Below, piece after piece: positions 25,872-34,615 of a stretch of DNA of 38,572 nucleotides (position 1 is its first letter; each line of letters opens with the position of its first letter). Both the position numbers and the translations under genes were made by a program. This DNA is from Gammaproteobacteria bacterium (lineage in GTDB: Bacteria > Pseudomonadota > Gammaproteobacteria > Steroidobacterales > Steroidobacteraceae), in contig JASHTF010000383.1 in assembly GCA_030040715.1 (NCBI GenBank), forward strand, positions 1 to 38,572, written 5' to 3'. The notes below the pieces were generated by a model. It worked only from the letters and a program-made list of their open reading frames with translations. It made no database searches and was not told the DNA's origin.

Positions 25872-26589
25872 CAGCGCCGCATCGTCCACGCCCGCGCTCG
25901 CGGGTGACGGCGGGCGACTGCCGAGCGACTGGCAGGCGCGGCTGCGCGCGCGATTACTGCCGGCGCCGGATCACTCGAGCGAGGCGGATGATGATGCGCG
26001 GGCGGGACAGACGCCCGAGCAGGGGGGCGCCGCGCCCGGCTCGCTCCAGCCACTGACGGCGGATGCGCCCCGAGCGATGGTACCGCGCTTGCGGGCGGCG
26101 GCGGCCCTGGTGCCGATCGTGCTGCGGCCCGACCGGCCGACGGTGCTGTTGACGGTGCGCTCGCGGTATCTGCGTCAGCACGCAGGACAGGTCAGCTTTC
26201 CAGGCGGTGCCCTCGAGAGCGGCGATCTGGATGCCGCCGCCGCCGCGGTGCGCGAGACGGAAGAGGAGGTCGGCATACCGGCCGCGTTCATCGAGCCGAT
26301 CGGATATCTCCCGGATCATATCGTCGCCAGTGGTTTTCGTTTGACGCCGGTCGTCGCGCTGTTGCGTCCTGGCTTTACGGTCACCCCGGATCGCAGCGAG
26401 GTAGAAGAGGTGTTTGAGCTGCCGTTGGCGTTTGCCCTCGCGAGCGCCAACTATCGGCTGCGGCGTCAGATCGTGCGTGGTAGCGAGCGCGAGTTCTGGG
26501 AGCTGTGCTACGGGGCACGCACGATCTGGGGCGCGACTGCGCGAGTGCTGGTCAGCCTGCAGCAACGACTCAGCGGAGCGGGCGTTTGA
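25834..26589 (+). CDS. nudL: CoA pyrophosphatase-type Nudix hydrolase
   Basis: This 251-residue Nudix enzyme has [20 protein letters not shown], the extended UPF0035/CoA pyrophosphatase signature, running into the box [24 protein letters not shown]. Such enzymes split CoA and its derivatives to 3',5'-ADP and phosphopantetheine. The first 70 residues are Ala/Pro-rich and unconserved. The ATG at 25834 lies within the fumC end; the track start at 25792 is further inside fumC and less likely. Its stop overlaps the mazG start as TTGA. Confidence 0.88.
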   Translation: MAASTVEPAPGDSSAASSTPALAGDGGRLPSDWQARLRARLLPAPDHSSEADDDARAGQTPEQGGAAPGSLQPLTADAPRAMVPRLRAAAALVPIVLRPDRPTVLLTVRSRYLRQHAGQVSFPGGALESGDLDAAAAAVRETEEEVGIPAAFIEPIGYLPDHIVASGFRLTPVVALLRPGFTVTPDRSEVEEVFELPLAFALASANYRLRRQIVRGSEREFWELCYGARTIWGATARVLVSLQQRLSGAGV

Positions 26590-27410
26590 ACGCGAGCGGC
26601 GAGGAGCTCGAGGCGCTGCTCGCCTTGATGCGCACACTGCGTGATCCGGTGCGCGGCTGTCCCTGGGACCGCGCGCAGACCTTTGCCAGCATTGCGCGCT
26701 ATACGATCGAGGAGGCGTACGAGCTGGCCGACGCGATCGCACGTGGCGAGACGGAGCGACTGCGCGGTGAGCTCGGTGACCTGCTGTTTCAGGTGGTGTT
26801 CCACGCTCGCATCGCCGAGGAGCAGCGGCTGTTCGACTTCGCCGCCGTTGCTCGCGGCATCCATGAGAAACTCGTGCGCCGCCATCCACACGTGTTTGGC
26901 GAGCCGCGCGCGCTCGCGGCCGAGGAGCTGCAGGCGAGCTGGGAAGCACACAAGGCAGGCGAGCGGCACGCCGCGGGCGAGCGCGCGGTGCTGGCGGATG
27001 TGCCGCGGGCATTGCCGGCGCTGGCGCGTGCCGCCAAGCTCGGCCAGCGCGCCGGGCGAGTGGGATTTGACTGGCAGGAGGCGCAGCAGGTGCGGGTCAA
27101 GGTCGCCGAGGAGCTCGGCGAGCTCGACGCCGCGCTCGCCAGCGGCGAGCGGGCCAACATCACCGAGGAGCTGGGGGATGTGCTGTTCGCGCTGGCCAAT
27201 TGGGCGCGGCATCTGCAGGTCGAGCCCGAGTCGGCGCTCAGAGCGGCGACGGACAAGTTCGAGCAACGCTTCGAGCACATGGAAGCGCTCGCTGCCGCGC
27301 GCGGTTTGACGCTCGAGCGGCTGAGCGCGGCGCAATGGGATGAGCTCTGGTGCCTGGCTAAATCCGGAGCGCACTCCGGGGCGCAGTCCGGGGCTCAATC
27401 CTCGAGTTAA
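26586..27410 (+). CDS. mazG: Nucleoside triphosphate pyrophosphohydrolase
   Basis: This 274-residue tandem MazG protein hydrolyses NTPs to NMPs, including aberrant ones. The first domain has MRTLRDPVRGCPWDRAQTFASI and EEAYELADAI with the EExxE-type metal site; GELGDLLFQVVFHA follows. The second repeats the pattern with EELGELDAAL and EELGDVLFALANWARHL. The best start is TTG at 26586, overlapping the nudL stop as TTGA. It puts the MRTLRDP motif at the normal distance from the N-terminus, whereas the track ATG at 26505 is in nudL. The C-terminus ends in a Ser/Gly/Ala tail (SGAHSGAQSGAQ) built from a 12-bp tandem repeat. Confidence 0.93.
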   Translation: MNASGEELEALLALMRTLRDPVRGCPWDRAQTFASIARYTIEEAYELADAIARGETERLRGELGDLLFQVVFHARIAEEQRLFDFAAVARGIHEKLVRRHPHVFGEPRALAAEELQASWEAHKAGERHAAGERAVLADVPRALPALARAAKLGQRAGRVGFDWQEAQQVRVKVAEELGELDAALASGERANITEELGDVLFALANWARHLQVEPESALRAATDKFEQRFEHMEALAAARGLTLERLSAAQWDELWCLAKSGAHSGAQSGAQSSS

Positions 27411-27438
27411 TCCGGCAGTGCTCATCCGGCAGCGCTCA
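27363..27438. repeat. Tandem repeats spanning the mazG 3' end and beyond the stop
   Basis: Three 12-bp units beginning tccgg occur inside the mazG tail, encoding SGAH/SGAQ/SGAQ. After the stop, a 14-bp unit tccggcagtgctca is repeated at once as tccggcagcgctca (27411-27424 and 27425-27438, one mismatch). The coding and non-coding repeats share the tccgg start. The remaining 165 bases before the PepSY gene hold no recognisable gene. Confidence 0.75.
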
Positions 27439-27603
27439 TCCGCAAGTAGGGGTCGATCCTGATGAGCGTGAACGCGATCACAGGCACCCTGCCCGCGGCG
27501 ACCGCAGTCCTGGAGCCGCGGGGCGATTCAGTCGCGGTTCAGAGCGTATCGCCTAGGCTTTTCTGCGCAGTCGAATTGTGCCGTGCGCGCGCAAGGATCG
27601 AGC

Positions 27604-28137
27604 ATGGAACATCCACGCAGCCCGGACCGGATTGACCCCCGAGTAGACCGGACCCGCAGCGAGCGCCTCAGAAGCCTCGTTCGCAGCATCTCGAACAGTC
27701 TGTCGAGCCGCATCTCGACGCCGCTGCAGCTGCGCGCGAGCTACGCGACCTTGATCCTTGCTCTCGGCATCGCGCTTGCGCTCGGCACCCGGTCTCCCGG
27801 GGCTCCACCCGCGGGAGCGGGTGTGCCCGCTGGCTCGGTCGCGCCGGGCAGCGCTGCCGCGCCGAGCACCCCGGCTGCGCAGAGCGATCTCGCCGCGCCG
27901 GGAGACGACACCGCGCCGGGCGACGGCAGCGCAAAAACTGCGCCGGCTTCAGGGCGCGAGCTGTCACGCGCACAGGCGATCGAGCTGGTGCAGGTACGCT
28001 ATGGCGCGCGCGTCGTGCGCAGCAGCGAGACCCAGGATAAGAGCGGGCGGCGCCTGTATGTGCTGCGCCTGCTGTCCGGGAGCGGCAAGGTCTGGACCGT
28101 GCACATCGACGCGCACACCGGTGCGGAAGTGCCCTGA
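27604..28137 (+). CDS. PepSY-domain membrane/periplasmic protein
   Basis: This 177-residue protein has a hydrophobic segment at about residues 47-65 (SYATLILALGIALALG). A Pro/Ala/Gly-rich linker follows, then a C-terminal PepSY domain (about 112-177, LSRAQAIELVQVRYGARVV ... VWTVHIDAHTGAEVP). PepSY domains often act as periplasmic inhibitors or sensors. The ATG at 27604 with AAGGA upstream is preferred to the track GTG at 27583. It overlaps the response regulator ATG by one base (TGATG). It therefore likely belongs to the same operon and may modulate the kinase, which is inference. Confidence 0.85.
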   Translation: MEHPRSPDRIDPRVDRTRSERLRSLVRSISNSLSSRISTPLQLRASYATLILALGIALALGTRSPGAPPAGAGVPAGSVAPGSAAAPSTPAAQSDLAAPGDDTAPGDGSAKTAPASGRELSRAQAIELVQVRYGARVVRSSETQDKSGRRLYVLRLLSGSGKVWTVHIDAHTGAEVP

Positions 28138-28820
28138 TGCGTGTTCTGGTGGTGGAGGATGAGACCGCGCTACGGGAGGCACTGAAAGCGGAACTCGCAG
28201 CGGCAGGCTACACCGTCGATCTGGCGGCCGATGGGGAAGAAGGCCTGTATATGGCCACCGAGTACCCGTTGGACGTGGCGATCATCGATCTGGGATTGCC
28301 GAAACTGTCCGGACTGGAGTTGATTCGACGGCTGCGGGCGCGCGGCAAGAGCTACGGGGTACTGATCCTGACGGCACGCGATCGCTGGCAGGACAAGGTC
28401 GAGGGTCTGAGCGCTGGCGCGGACGATTACGTGGCCAAGCCATTTCATTTTGCCGAGGTGCAGGCGCGGCTGGCCGCGTTGCTACGCCGAGCTGGAGGGT
28501 GGGCGACGTCCAAGCTCGCCTGCGGCCCGATCGAGCTCGACACGCGCGCGCAGCTGGTGACGGTACACGGAGCGCCGGTCGAGCTCACGAGCTTCGAATA
28601 CCGCATTCTCGAGCATCTGATGCTGCGCGCCGGAGAAGTCATCTCCAAGACCGAGCTGACCGACCGGCTGTATGAGCAGGACTATGACCGCGACAGCAAC
28701 GTCGTGGAGGTGCTGGTCGGGCGATTGCGACGCAAGCTCGATCCCGATGACAGTCTCAAGCCGATCGAGACGCTGCGCGGCCGCGGTTATCGGCTCAGCC
28801 TCCCGCGCCACGCCGCCTAG
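28137..28820 (+). CDS. OmpR/PhoP-type response regulator
   Basis: This 227-residue regulator has a receiver domain (1-115) with Asp7-Glu-Asp acidic pocket start, phosphorylation site Asp51 (IIDLGLP), Thr in ILTARD and Lys in VAKPFHF. A winged-helix DNA-binding domain (about 125-222) ends RLRRKLDP and LRGRGYRL. It resembles PhoP of gammaproteobacteria and is followed by a PhoQ-like kinase, so a PhoP role in envelope or cation stress is likely but unproven. The upstream PepSY gene is translationally coupled to it. A 143-base gap, with no gene seen, separates it from the kinase. Confidence 0.93.
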   Translation: MRVLVVEDETALREALKAELAAAGYTVDLAADGEEGLYMATEYPLDVAIIDLGLPKLSGLELIRRLRARGKSYGVLILTARDRWQDKVEGLSAGADDYVAKPFHFAEVQARLAALLRRAGGWATSKLACGPIELDTRAQLVTVHGAPVELTSFEYRILEHLMLRAGEVISKTELTDRLYEQDYDRDSNVVEVLVGRLRRKLDPDDSLKPIETLRGRGYRLSLPRHAA

Positions 28821-28963
28821 GGCCCAGACCGCACTCGGACGGTCCATCTGCGCTCTGGCCGCACCGCGGCGGGCGCGTGCGCCGCGCGGACTCGAGGCGA
28901 CGACCGGCGGCGCTGCCAGCCCTTTGGGCCGCGCTGGATCGACGGCGGGTTGATAATAGACCC

Positions 28964-30421
28964 ATGGAACTGGACGCCGAGCCCTCTGTCAGTCGAGGCC
29001 TGCTGATCGCGGTGGCGGTGCCGCTCGTCCTGTTCTTCGCCCTCACGGTCGTGGTGCTGGACACCGTGTTCCGCCATCTCGCCACCGCCTCGCTGCGCCA
29101 GGTGCTGGAAGAGCAGGTGGTTGCGCTGGTCAATGCGGTCGACCTCGATCCGCGCGGCGACCTGGTCGTCAATCTGCTCGATCCGGAGTACCACCTCGAT
29201 CTACCCAACTCCGGGCAGTACGCGACGCTGCGCGACGCCAGCGGTCGGCTGCTGTGGCGCTCGCCCTCGCTGAGCGGGACCGGGCTGGTGCTCGGCGGCC
29301 GCGTGCCGCGGGGCGGTGTGGAGTTTCGTTACCTGACCGCGCGCGATGGCACCCAGGTCGCCGAGCTGAGCGAGGGGCTGCAGTGGGAGTACGGCAGTGG
29401 CGCGGACAAGAGCGTCAAGAATCTCGTGTTCACGGTCGCGGCGAGCACGGTGCCGCAGATGCGGCAACTGTGGGCGTTTCGGCGCGAGATCGCCGGATGG
29501 TTCGGCGCGCTCGCGCTCGCGCTGCTGGCGACGATGGCGTGGATGATGCGCCGCGCGCTCGCCCCGGTGCGGCGGCTCGAGCAGGAGATCACCGAAGTCG
29601 AGGGCGGCACCTTGACTCGGCTCGGCGAGGCCTATCCGCGCGAGCTCGCGGGCGTCACGCGCGGCCTCAACGCGCTGCTCGAGTCCGAGCGCAATCGCAT
29701 CGCGCGTTATCGCGATACGCTCGGCAACCTGGCACACGGGCTCAAGACGCCGCTGGCCGTGATCCGCGCGACGCTCGGGACACCCGAGCCCGCCGGACAG
29801 TCCGCCGGGGCGGCGCTCGCGAGCACGGCGCTCACGCCGGAAGCCCAGGCGACGGTCCAGCTCGAGATCGACCGCATGGCGCAGATCGTCGAGCATCAGC
29901 TCAAGCGTGCGGTGGCGGGTGGCGGCGTGACGCTCGGTCAGGTTCCCGTGCCGCTGCTGCCGGCGGTGATGGAGCTGCGCGCGGCGCTGTTGAAAGTGCA
30001 TGCCAACAAGGACCTGCGCCTCGAGGTGGACGTGCCGGTCACCGCCGCGTTTCTGGGCGACAGCAGCGATCTACTCGAGGTGCTCGGCAACGTGCTCGAC
30101 AATGCCTGCAAGTATTGCCGCTCGCGCGTCGCCGTGAGCGCGCGCGTCGACGTCGAGCGCCCGCTGGCGCAGCGGCTGTCGATCGTGGTGGACGACGACG
30201 GGCCGGGGATCGCTGCGGCCGATCGGCGGCGCGTGATCGAGCGCGGCGTGCGCACCCACGTGCACGTTCCCGGACACGGACTCGGGCTGGCCATCGTCCA
30301 CGACGCCGTGACGCTCTACGGTGGCCAGTTCTTCATCGACGCCTCGGTGGCGCTCGGTGGTGCACGGGTCGAGCTGCAGCTGCCCGGGCGCTGGTCCGAG
30401 GGCGCTCTGCCGGGCGCCTGA
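28964..30421 (+). CDS. PhoQ-like sensor histidine kinase
   Basis: This 485-residue kinase has TM1 at about 11-33, a periplasmic domain (about 34-178), TM2 at about 179-197, a HAMP-like region (EQEITEVEGG) and a catalytic core. The phospho-acceptor is His258 in LAHGLKTPLAVIRA. The N box NVLDNACKY, G1 VDDDGPGI and G2 GHGLGLAI are intact. The ATG at 28964 starts just before TM1; the track start at 28877 is not supported. The periplasmic domain lacks the acidic run of E. coli PhoQ (EDDDDAE), so divalent-cation sensing by that patch should not be assumed. The stop is 2 bases from the convergent aldehyde dehydrogenase stop. Confidence 0.92.
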   Translation: MELDAEPSVSRGLLIAVAVPLVLFFALTVVVLDTVFRHLATASLRQVLEEQVVALVNAVDLDPRGDLVVNLLDPEYHLDLPNSGQYATLRDASGRLLWRSPSLSGTGLVLGGRVPRGGVEFRYLTARDGTQVAELSEGLQWEYGSGADKSVKNLVFTVAASTVPQMRQLWAFRREIAGWFGALALALLATMAWMMRRALAPVRRLEQEITEVEGGTLTRLGEAYPRELAGVTRGLNALLESERNRIARYRDTLGNLAHGLKTPLAVIRATLGTPEPAGQSAGAALASTALTPEAQATVQLEIDRMAQIVEHQLKRAVAGGGVTLGQVPVPLLPAVMELRAALLKVHANKDLRLEVDVPVTAAFLGDSSDLLEVLGNVLDNACKYCRSRVAVSARVDVERPLAQRLSIVVDDDGPGIAAADRRRVIERGVRTHVHVPGHGLGLAIVHDAVTLYGGQFFIDASVALGGARVELQLPGRWSEGALPGA

Positions 30422-30423
30422 AC

Positions 30424-31983
30424 TCAGGGCGGAACCTTGAATTCGATGCCCTGCGCGAGCGGCAGGGTAGAGCCCCAGTTGATGGTATTGGTTTGACGGC
30501 GCATGTAGGCCTTCCAGGCGTCCGAGCCGGCTTCGCGGCCGCCGCCGGTGTCCTTCTCGCCGCCGAAGGCACCCCCGATCTCGGCTCCCGAGGTGCCGAG
30601 GTTGACGTTGGCGATGCCGCAGTCACTGCCGCGGTGGCTCAGGTACAGCTCCGCCGCATCCAGTCGGCGGGTGAATAGGCCCGAGGACAGTCCATAGGGC
30701 GTCTGGTTCTGCAACTCGATCGCCTGCTCGAGCGAATCGACCGGAATCAGATAGAGGATCGGCGCGAAGGTCTCGCGTTGCACGATGTCCCAGTCGTTGC
30801 GCGCCAGCACGATCGCGGGCTCGACGTAGTGGCCTGGGCGCGGCAGTACGCGGCCCCCGACCAGCACTTCTGCGCCGAGCGCGCGCGCGGCAGCGAGCGC
30901 CTGCTCGAAGTTACGCACCGCGTTCTGATCGATCACCGGACCGACGAGCGTGTCGGGGTCGCGTGGGTCGCCGATGCGCGCCTGCCGGTAGGCGTGCACC
31001 AGCCGCGCGCGCAGCTCGTCCAGGCGCGAGCGCGTGACCAGGACGCGGCGCGTCGTCGTGCAGCGCTGTCCGGCGGTTCCCAGGGCACCAAATACGATCG
31101 CGCGGGTCGCGAGCTCCAGGTCGGCACTGTCATCGACGATGATGGCGCCGTTGCCGCCGAGCTCGAGCAGCGCCCGTCCGAGCCGCGCGGCTACCGTCTG
31201 GGCCACCTGGCGGCCGACGGCCGTCGACCCGGTGAAGGAGATCAGCGCTGCGCGCCGATCCTCGATCAGGGCGCGCACCAGACGGGTGCCGGGATCGAGC
31301 ACCAATTGAAATACCGCCGGGGCTTGTTGCTGCTCGAGCACCTGCCGGCACAGCCGCTGCACGGCTAGCGAGCACAGCGGCGTCTTGGGCGAGGGCTTCC
31401 AGACACAGACATTGCCGCAGATGGTGGCGATGAACGCATTCCACGACCACACGGCGACCGGAAAGTTGAAGGCGGTGATGATGCCGACCACCCCGAGCGG
31501 ATGCCACTGCTCGTACAGGCGGTGCTGCGTGCGCTCGGAGTGCATCGTGCGCCCATAGAGCATGCGCGCCTGGCCGACGGCAAAGTCGGCGATATCGATC
31601 ATCTCCTGCACCTCGCCGCGGGCCTCGCCGATGAGCTTGCCGTTCTCGAGTGCGATCAGCTGGGCGAGCTGGTTCAGATTCTGCCGCAGCGCCTCTGCGA
31701 TCAAACGCACCAGCTCGCCGCGCCGCGGTGCCGGCACGTCCGCCCATCGGTGCGCAGCCTCGACCGCGCGCCGCATGGTGGCTTCATAGTCGGCCGGCGT
31801 GGTGGCCGGGACGCGCCCGAGCCGGCGGCCGTCGATGGGACTGAAGCACTCGATCTCGTCGGCAGGAGCCGCGATGCCTACGGTGCCCGTGGTACCCGTC
31901 GCGGCCAGCGCTCCCGTCACCCCTTCGACGCGCAGCGGCAGGTCGAAGTGCCGGCACAGTTGCTCGATGTCGCTATCAGCCAT
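30424..31983 (-). CDS. ALDH7-like aldehyde dehydrogenase (probable alpha-aminoadipic/piperideine-6-carboxylate semialdehyde dehydrogenase)
   Basis: This 519-residue NAD(P)-dependent dehydrogenase has AFNFPVAVWSWNAF, the FTGSTAVGR loop, the general base Glu in LELGGNGAIIV and the nucleophile Cys in GTAGQRCTTTRR. The last pattern is typical of ALDH7/AmaB (antiquitin-type). It would oxidise alpha-aminoadipate semialdehyde to aminoadipate in lysine breakdown. ATG at 31983 with CGGAG about 7 bases upstream is preferred to the track start at 32001. It lies 45 bases after the saccharopine dehydrogenase gene on the same strand, which would make its substrate. The first 40 residues are a weakly conserved extension. 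Confidence 0.9.
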   Translation of the reverse strand: MADSDIEQLCRHFDLPLRVEGVTGALAATGTTGTVGIAAPADEIECFSPIDGRRLGRVPATTPADYEATMRRAVEAAHRWADVPAPRRGELVRLIAEALRQNLNQLAQLIALENGKLIGEARGEVQEMIDIADFAVGQARMLYGRTMHSERTQHRLYEQWHPLGVVGIITAFNFPVAVWSWNAFIATICGNVCVWKPSPKTPLCSLAVQRLCRQVLEQQQAPAVFQLVLDPGTRLVRALIEDRRAALISFTGSTAVGRQVAQTVAARLGRALLELGGNGAIIVDDSADLELATRAIVFGALGTAGQRCTTTRRVLVTRSRLDELRARLVHAYRQARIGDPRDPDTLVGPVIDQNAVRNFEQALAAARALGAEVLVGGRVLPRPGHYVEPAIVLARNDWDIVQRETFAPILYLIPVDSLEQAIELQNQTPYGLSSGLFTRRLDAAELYLSHRGSDCGIANVNLGTSGAEIGGAFGGEKDTGGGREAGSDAWKAYMRRQTNTINWGSTLPLAQGIEFKVPP

Positions 31984-32028
31984 GATGATCTCCGAACGCA
32001 ATAATGTGGCGCAGCCGCGTCTGCGGAC

Positions 32029-33192
32029 TCAGCTCGCGAGCACTCGCTGGCGACCCGGCGCCCCGCGCAGCACCACGTCGGCCGAGACCTCCTTGCTGCC
32101 GCCGGCGGCGAGGTGCTGACCGAAGCGATTGGCGAGGATTTCGGGCAGGCGGAACGATTCCTGCGTGACCAGGCCGCGGTAGCGCTCCGGGTGGGCGAGC
32201 ACCAGATCGAGCACCGCGCATACCCCCGCCGCGGTACTCACCTGGATCGCCGACCAGAGCCGACCGGCGATCAGCTGCGGATAAATCTTGCTGACATAAC
32301 TCTCCTCGTGCAGCTCGCGCTGCTGCAGGCCCGTCACGGCGGCGTACACGATCACGACATCCTGCAGTGTCTGCGGCACGGCATTCTCCAGGATGCGCTT
32401 CAGCGTCGCGCGGTCCTGGTTGAGCTTGAGGTCATTCATCAGCAGCCGCATCTCGGCGCAGTGACCCGGATAGCGGATGGTCTTGTAGTCCATGCTCTCG
32501 CACTGCGAGCCGAAGGTCTGCGCGAGCGTGCCGAGACCTCCCGAGGTATTGAAGGCCTCGTACAGGGTGCCGTCGATCTCGATCTCCTCCAGTCCCTCGA
32601 GCGGCCGCACTTCCGTGAGCCGCCGGTCCGCGATTGCCTCGCAGGCGTTGCCGTACTCGTTGATGAGCCCCTCGGTAGACCAGGTGAGCGAGTACTTCAG
32701 CACGTTATGAGGGTGCTGCGGCAGAGCACCCACCCGCAGGCGCACGTTGCGCACGGTATCGAAGTGGCGGATGAGCTCGCCGCCGGCGATGCTGATGAAG
32801 CCCGGCGCGAGACCGCATTGCGGCACCAGCGCGGACTGCGCATCGCCCGCCAGCACGCTCACGCGGCGTGTGACTTCTACATCTTCGGTCAAATCGAAAT
32901 AATGCACACCCGCCTCGCGCGCGCCCGCCGCGACCAGCGGATTGCAGTAGTAGGGCAAGCTCGACACCAGCGCGTGCGGGTGCTGCGCGCGCAGCTCCTC
33001 GCGTAATGCCGAGGCCGCGCGCGCATCGAGGCGCAGCGGCTCGATATTGGCAAGCCCATGCGCACGCACCACGGCTTGCGCTGCGCCCTCATCGACGTCG
33101 GCGAGGCGAACCCGATAGGCACCCGTGTGCGCGAGTAAGCCGGAAATGAGCGCACCGATTTTGCCGGCACCCAAGACCAGCACCGTATGCAT
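32029..33192 (-). CDS. Saccharopine dehydrogenase family protein
   Basis: This 387-residue enzyme begins MHTVLVLGAGKIGALISGLL, a Rossmann NAD(P)-binding motif. It contains the family segments PYYCNPLVAAGAREAGVHYFDLTED and VPQCGLAPGFISIAGGELI. It fits the C-terminal (saccharopine-hydrolysing, Lys9-like) half of the animal LKR/SDH protein. With the downstream ALDH7-like gene it forms a lysine-to-aminoadipate pair, but no lysine-ketoglutarate reductase half is in the window. ATG at 33192 with AGGGG upstream is preferred to the track start at 33228. It is divergent from the DAHP synthase gene, with 50 bases between starts. Confidence 0.9.
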   Translation of the reverse strand: MHTVLVLGAGKIGALISGLLAHTGAYRVRLADVDEGAAQAVVRAHGLANIEPLRLDARAASALREELRAQHPHALVSSLPYYCNPLVAAGAREAGVHYFDLTEDVEVTRRVSVLAGDAQSALVPQCGLAPGFISIAGGELIRHFDTVRNVRLRVGALPQHPHNVLKYSLTWSTEGLINEYGNACEAIADRRLTEVRPLEGLEEIEIDGTLYEAFNTSGGLGTLAQTFGSQCESMDYKTIRYPGHCAEMRLLMNDLKLNQDRATLKRILENAVPQTLQDVVIVYAAVTGLQQRELHEESYVSKIYPQLIAGRLWSAIQVSTAAGVCAVLDLVLAHPERYRGLVTQESFRLPEILANRFGQHLAAGGSKEVSADVVLRGAPGRQRVLAS

Positions 33193-33242
33193 GCGTGACC
33201 CCTGCCAAAGCACGGGCAAAGCCCGCATGTTAGCATTGACGC

Positions 33243-34598
33243 ATGCGTTCGACCGACACGACGCCCTGGCATCCGGCCAGCTGGCAGTCGCTCAAGGCCG
33301 CTCAACAGCCGGTGTACGACGACGCAGCGGCTCTGAGCCGCGTGGTCGCCGCGCTGGCACGTTTGCCGCCCATCGTGGTCTCGTGGGAGATCGAGAACCT
33401 GCGCGAGCGGCTGGCCGCGGTCCAGCGCGGTGAGAGCTTCCTGCTGCAGGGCGGGGACTGCGCCGAGACCCTGGAGGAATGCGAATCCGACCGCATCGCC
33501 AAGCAGCTCAAGGTGCTGCTGCAGATGAGCCTGGTGCTGCTATCGGGGTTGAAGAAGCCGGTGGTGCGCGTCGGCCGCATGGCAGGTCAATACGCCAAGC
33601 CGCGCTCGGCCGACTCCGAGACGCGCGACGGCAAGACGCTGCCCGCCTATCGGGGCGATCTGGTCAACCGGCCCGAGTTTACGCCCGAGGCACGCCGGGC
33701 CGATCCGCAGCTGCTGTTGCGCGGCTATGAGCGCGCCGCACTGACGCTGAACTTCGTGCGCGCGCTGGTCGATGGCGGCTTCGCCGATCTGCATCATCCG
33801 GAGTATTGGGATCTCGGCTTCGTGCGCCACGCCGAGCTCGGCTCGGCTTACGAGCGCATCGTGCATTCGATCGCCGATGCGCTGGATTTCTTCGAATCGA
33901 TGACCGGCCAGGCGGTGCACGAGGCCACGCGCATCGACTTCTTCGCCAGTCACGAGGGGCTGCACCTGCTGTACGAGCAGGCGCAGACGCGCTTCATCCC
34001 ACGCCAGAATCGCTGGTACGATCTCTCGACCCACATGCCCTGGATCGGCGCGCGCACCGGGCAAATCGACGGCGCGCACGTCGAATTCTTCCGCGGCATC
34101 TCCAATCCGATCGGCGTCAAGATCGGCGCCGCCATGGATGATCAGTGGCTGCAGGAACTGATCGCGCGGCTCAACCCCCAGAACCAACCCGGACGGCTCA
34201 CGTTGATCCACCGCTTCGGCGTCAAGGACACCGAGCGCATGTTGCCGCGGGCGATCGAAGCCGTGCGCCGCACCGGCCACACGGTGCTGTGGTGCTGCGA
34301 TCCGATGCACGGCAATACCGAGACCAGCACCGGCGGCTTCAAGACGCGTCGCTTCGAGAACATCCTCAAGGAGCTCGAGCTGTCGTTCCGTATCCACGCC
34401 GAGCTCGGCTCCTATCTGGGTGGTGTGCACATCGAGCTGACCGGCGAGGACGTCACCGAATGCACCGGCGGGGCGCGGGGGTTGACCGACGCGGACTTGA
34501 AGCGCGCCTATCGCTCGCAGGTCGATCCGCGACTGAACTACGAGCAGGCACTCGAGCTGGCAATGCTGATCGCCGAGCGCAGCAAACGGCATGCGTAA
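33243..34598 (+). CDS. Class II (plant-type) 3-deoxy-7-phosphoheptulonate synthase
   Basis: This 451-residue enzyme condenses phosphoenolpyruvate and erythrose 4-phosphate in the first shikimate step. Class II signatures are LLQGGDCAETLEE, VVRVGRMAGQYAKPRS, NPIGVKIG, VLWCCDPMHGNT and the C-terminal HIELTGEDVTECTGG. Length is standard for the class. It is unrelated in sequence to AroF/G/H of E. coli. No N-terminal ACT or chorismate mutase fusion is present. The uvrC start lies 17 bases after its stop, so the two may share a transcript. Confidence 0.96.
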   Translation: MRSTDTTPWHPASWQSLKAAQQPVYDDAAALSRVVAALARLPPIVVSWEIENLRERLAAVQRGESFLLQGGDCAETLEECESDRIAKQLKVLLQMSLVLLSGLKKPVVRVGRMAGQYAKPRSADSETRDGKTLPAYRGDLVNRPEFTPEARRADPQLLLRGYERAALTLNFVRALVDGGFADLHHPEYWDLGFVRHAELGSAYERIVHSIADALDFFESMTGQAVHEATRIDFFASHEGLHLLYEQAQTRFIPRQNRWYDLSTHMPWIGARTGQIDGAHVEFFRGISNPIGVKIGAAMDDQWLQELIARLNPQNQPGRLTLIHRFGVKDTERMLPRAIEAVRRTGHTVLWCCDPMHGNTETSTGGFKTRRFENILKELELSFRIHAELGSYLGGVHIELTGEDVTECTGGARGLTDADLKRAYRSQVDPRLNYEQALELAMLIAERSKRHA

Positions 34599-34615
34599 GC
34601 GGCGCTAAGCCGCAA

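Noticed and set aside
24663-25889. 408-aa minus-strand ORF over fumC
   Set aside because: It is antisense to the fumarase active-site motifs and has shadow-like composition.
27363-27438. Short tandem units read as a CRISPR remnant
   Set aside because: Units are 12-14 bp, contiguous without spacers, and there are no cas genes.
29254-30678. 474-aa plus-strand ORF in another frame of the histidine kinase
   Set aside because: It is an Arg/Ala-rich frame-shifted reading of a well-supported kinase and crosses into the opposite-strand dehydrogenase.
33213-33225. Hairpin CGGGC-AAA-GCCCG between divergent genes
   Set aside because: A 5-bp stem in GC-rich sequence is expected by chance, and there is no U-tract; it lies at gene starts, not ends.
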